Assembly (NCBI GenBank): GCA_021208265.1
Contig: JAJOJU010000024.1
Span: forward strand, 1 to 50,933
Length of the DNA: 50,933 nt
Direction: 5' to 3'
Source of the DNA: Alphaproteobacteria bacterium
Lineage (GTDB): Bacteria; Pseudomonadota; Alphaproteobacteria; Micavibrionales; Micavibrionaceae
Shown here: in pieces, positions 49,355-50,933 of the stretch
Numbering within the stretch: the stretch's first letter is position 1
Layout of the letters: every line of letters begins with the position of its first letter
Program-made: the position numbers and the translations under genes
The notes under the pieces: model-generated
Databases searched by the model: none
What the model was told of the DNA's origin: nothing
Seen by the model: the letters and a program-made list of their open reading frames with translations, nothing else

Positions 49355-50801
49355 TCAGCCGGTCAGCGCACGGCGGATGATGTCTACATCCTGCGCGATT
49401 TGTGCGTCCTCATCCAGAAGCTCTTCCACCTTGCGCACAGCATGCATCACTGTGGTGTGGTCACGGCCACCGAATTTTCGGCCAATCTCAGGCAGAGAGC
49501 GGGCTGTCAGCTGCTTGGCGAGATACATGGCCACCTGACGGGGGCGTGCCACATTGCGGGCCCGGCGGGCGGAATGCATGTCGGTCATGCGGAGATTATA
49601 GTGTTCTGCCACTTTGCGCTGAATTTCATCAATCGTGATGCGGCGGTCATGGGAACGTAAGAGATCCTGCAGAACTTCCTGCGTTGATTCCAGAGTTACA
49701 GCAGCACCGGAAACATCGGCATGTGCCACGATACGGTTCAGTGCCCCTTCCAGTTCGCGAATATTGCTGGTCACTTTCAGGGCCAGAAACTCCAGAACCG
49801 GGTCGGGAACATTAGCATTTAATTGTTCACGCTTTGATTGCAGAATGCCAAGGCGAAGATCGTACGTGGTGGGATGAATATCAGCCACCAGACCCCAAGC
49901 AAGGCGGGAGCGCAGGCGTTCATCAATGCCGGAAAGATCAGATGGTGCTTTATCGGCAGAGATAATGATCTGCTTGTTTTGATCAACCAGTGCGTTAAAC
50001 GTGTGGAAGAACTCTTCCTGCGTTGATTCCTTGCCGGCGATAAACTGGATGTCATCCATCATCAGCACATTCAACGGAGCGGAAGATTTCCTTGAAATTC
50101 ATAGTCTCGTTAGAGCGCAAGGCACGTACAAACTGGTACATGAATTTCTCGGCGGAGAGATACATAATAGTCTTCTCCGGGTATTGCTCTTTCATGGCAT
50201 GCGCAATGGCGTGCATCAAATGCGTTTTACCAAGCCCCACGCCGCCATAAAGGAAAAGCGGGTTGAAGGGCACGGAAGCTGACTCTACCACGCGGCGCGC
50301 AGCGGCATGTGCCAGCGCATTGGGCTTGCCCACCACAAAGCTGTCAAATGTGAAGCGCGGGTCAAGTGGAGAAGAGATTTCCGCCACTTCATCAAGGAAG
50401 CGGGTAGAGGCTTCTTTATCATTAGCAGCGTTTTTAGAATCGGAAGGAGTGGCCGTTGTTTCATTCGGGTCAAAAGACGCGCTTTGTACCACAACAATCT
50501 GCAGCTTTTTAACATCCGCATGGGCTTGTGCACACATCTCCAGAATGCGTTCGGCATAATGGTTTTGAATCCAGTCGCGCATAAAGCGTGTGGGGACGGA
50601 CACTTCCAGCGTGCCGTGATAAAAAGCCTGCAAGGATAAGGGCTTCAACCAGGAACGAAAAATGGCTTCACCAAATTCTGTTCTTAAGTCCGCATGAATC
50701 TTTTCCCAAAGGGCCATGATCTCCGCACTAGGCTTGAAAGAATCTTCCTGTGGCTTTTGTGCATTTCCTGCGGTTTGCATTTGTCCCCCAACATCTAACA
50801 T
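49355..50801 (-). CDS. dnaA: Chromosomal replication initiator DnaA, frameshifted in the data
   Basis: DnaA opens the replication origin. About 481 residues. The N-terminal domain (about residues 20-100, with [22 protein letters not shown]), a linker, the AAA+ domain (Walker [16 protein letters not shown]) and the C-terminal DNA-binding domain ([18 protein letters not shown] with the helix-turn-helix) are clear. The frame changes at about 50068-50072, where one extra base splits IFRSV from [13 protein letters not shown] (Walker B). I choose the ATG at 50801, with GGAG 12 bases upstream; the frame is open to 50897. Its upstream region is cut by the window edge, so the promoter and any origin sequence are only partly present. 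Confidence 0.95.
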
Positions 50802-50933
50802 TATGACTTTTTTCTCCACTCTGATTTGTTCATTACTCAAGTCTGTCTTTGTCAGCATCCTTTCAAGATGCAAAGAAAAGGCTTTGTAAACAGTCATAGC
50901 CGTTCACAGTCTATTTCATCCGCAAAGACATCT
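50802..50933. other. Upstream region of dnaA, cut by window edge
   Basis: The last 132 bases hold the start region of dnaA and are open in its frame to 50897. I see no perfect DnaA box (TTATCCACA) or AT-rich origin element in it. If oriC is close, it lies beyond the window end or elsewhere. Confidence 0.4.

Noticed and set aside
50898-50933. oriC or DnaA boxes at the window end
   Set aside because: No match to TTATCCACA was seen in the few bases present.

Overview
The window is chromosomal DNA of an alphaproteobacterium. The main evidence is a circularly permuted, two-piece tmRNA gene (ssrA) with an alpha-type SspB adaptor beside it, TTAA-N7-TTAA boxes of the CtrA type, and a DmeF-like cation transporter. 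The species cannot be named from the sequence. The right end lies near a replication-initiation neighbourhood: dnaA (partly open at the window edge), dnaN, recF and gyrB are all present, but dnaA and dnaN are separated by a biotin operon and recF is inverted.

Layout. 1-5.6 kb: asparaginase (cut by the window edge), thyA, two unknown genes, an exported MsrB, ssrA with a clear promoter, an unknown gene and sspB. 5.8-9.6 kb: a PLP decarboxylase, an M42-like aminopeptidase, and the RimB/RimK pair. 9.6-14.2 kb: unknown gene, formyltransferase, a miniature flagellar-rod-like protein, a secreted protein, MAPEG protein and two tandem DMT transporters. 14.2-17.2 kb: ilvC and ilvN with a lipoprotein and an FkbM methyltransferase between them. 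17.3-24.1 kb: an unknown large protein, a His-rich DmeF-like efflux transporter, a convergent giant His-rich protein (about 1,190 codons), a secreted protein and a small membrane protein that shares a peptide motif with the giant one; this is the most novel-looking part. 24.1-26.0 kb: alpha/beta hydrolase plus ABC ATPase. 26.0-31.2 kb: cell-surface genes (Gly-rich 3D-like secreted protein, CheY-like regulator, S74-chaperone tail-fibre-like protein, RCC1-repeat secreted protein). 31.2-36.7 kb: a Fic-fold protein with a degenerate active site, argS, a membrane protein and a large unknown protein. 36.8-43.1 kb: gyrB, a small secreted protein, recF, hisC, dnaN. 43.2-49.3 kb: ferritin-like protein, bioA, bioD, an EF-hand protein on the other strand, bioF, bioB and two small genes. 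49.3-50.9 kb: dnaA.

A general caution: about 20 genes, including essential dnaA, argS and hisC, are split by single-base frameshifts, many in homopolymer runs. This pattern fits uncorrected sequencing indels much better than pseudogenes. I have therefore merged such pieces into single genes and stated where the frame changes.

Functional links. The tmRNA and SspB act together in delivering tagged polypeptides to ClpXP. IlvN and IlvC act in branched-chain amino acid synthesis. BioB/F/D/A cover the last four steps of biotin synthesis. DnaA, DnaN, RecF and GyrB act in replication. No tRNA, rRNA, CRISPR array, insertion sequence or prophage was seen.
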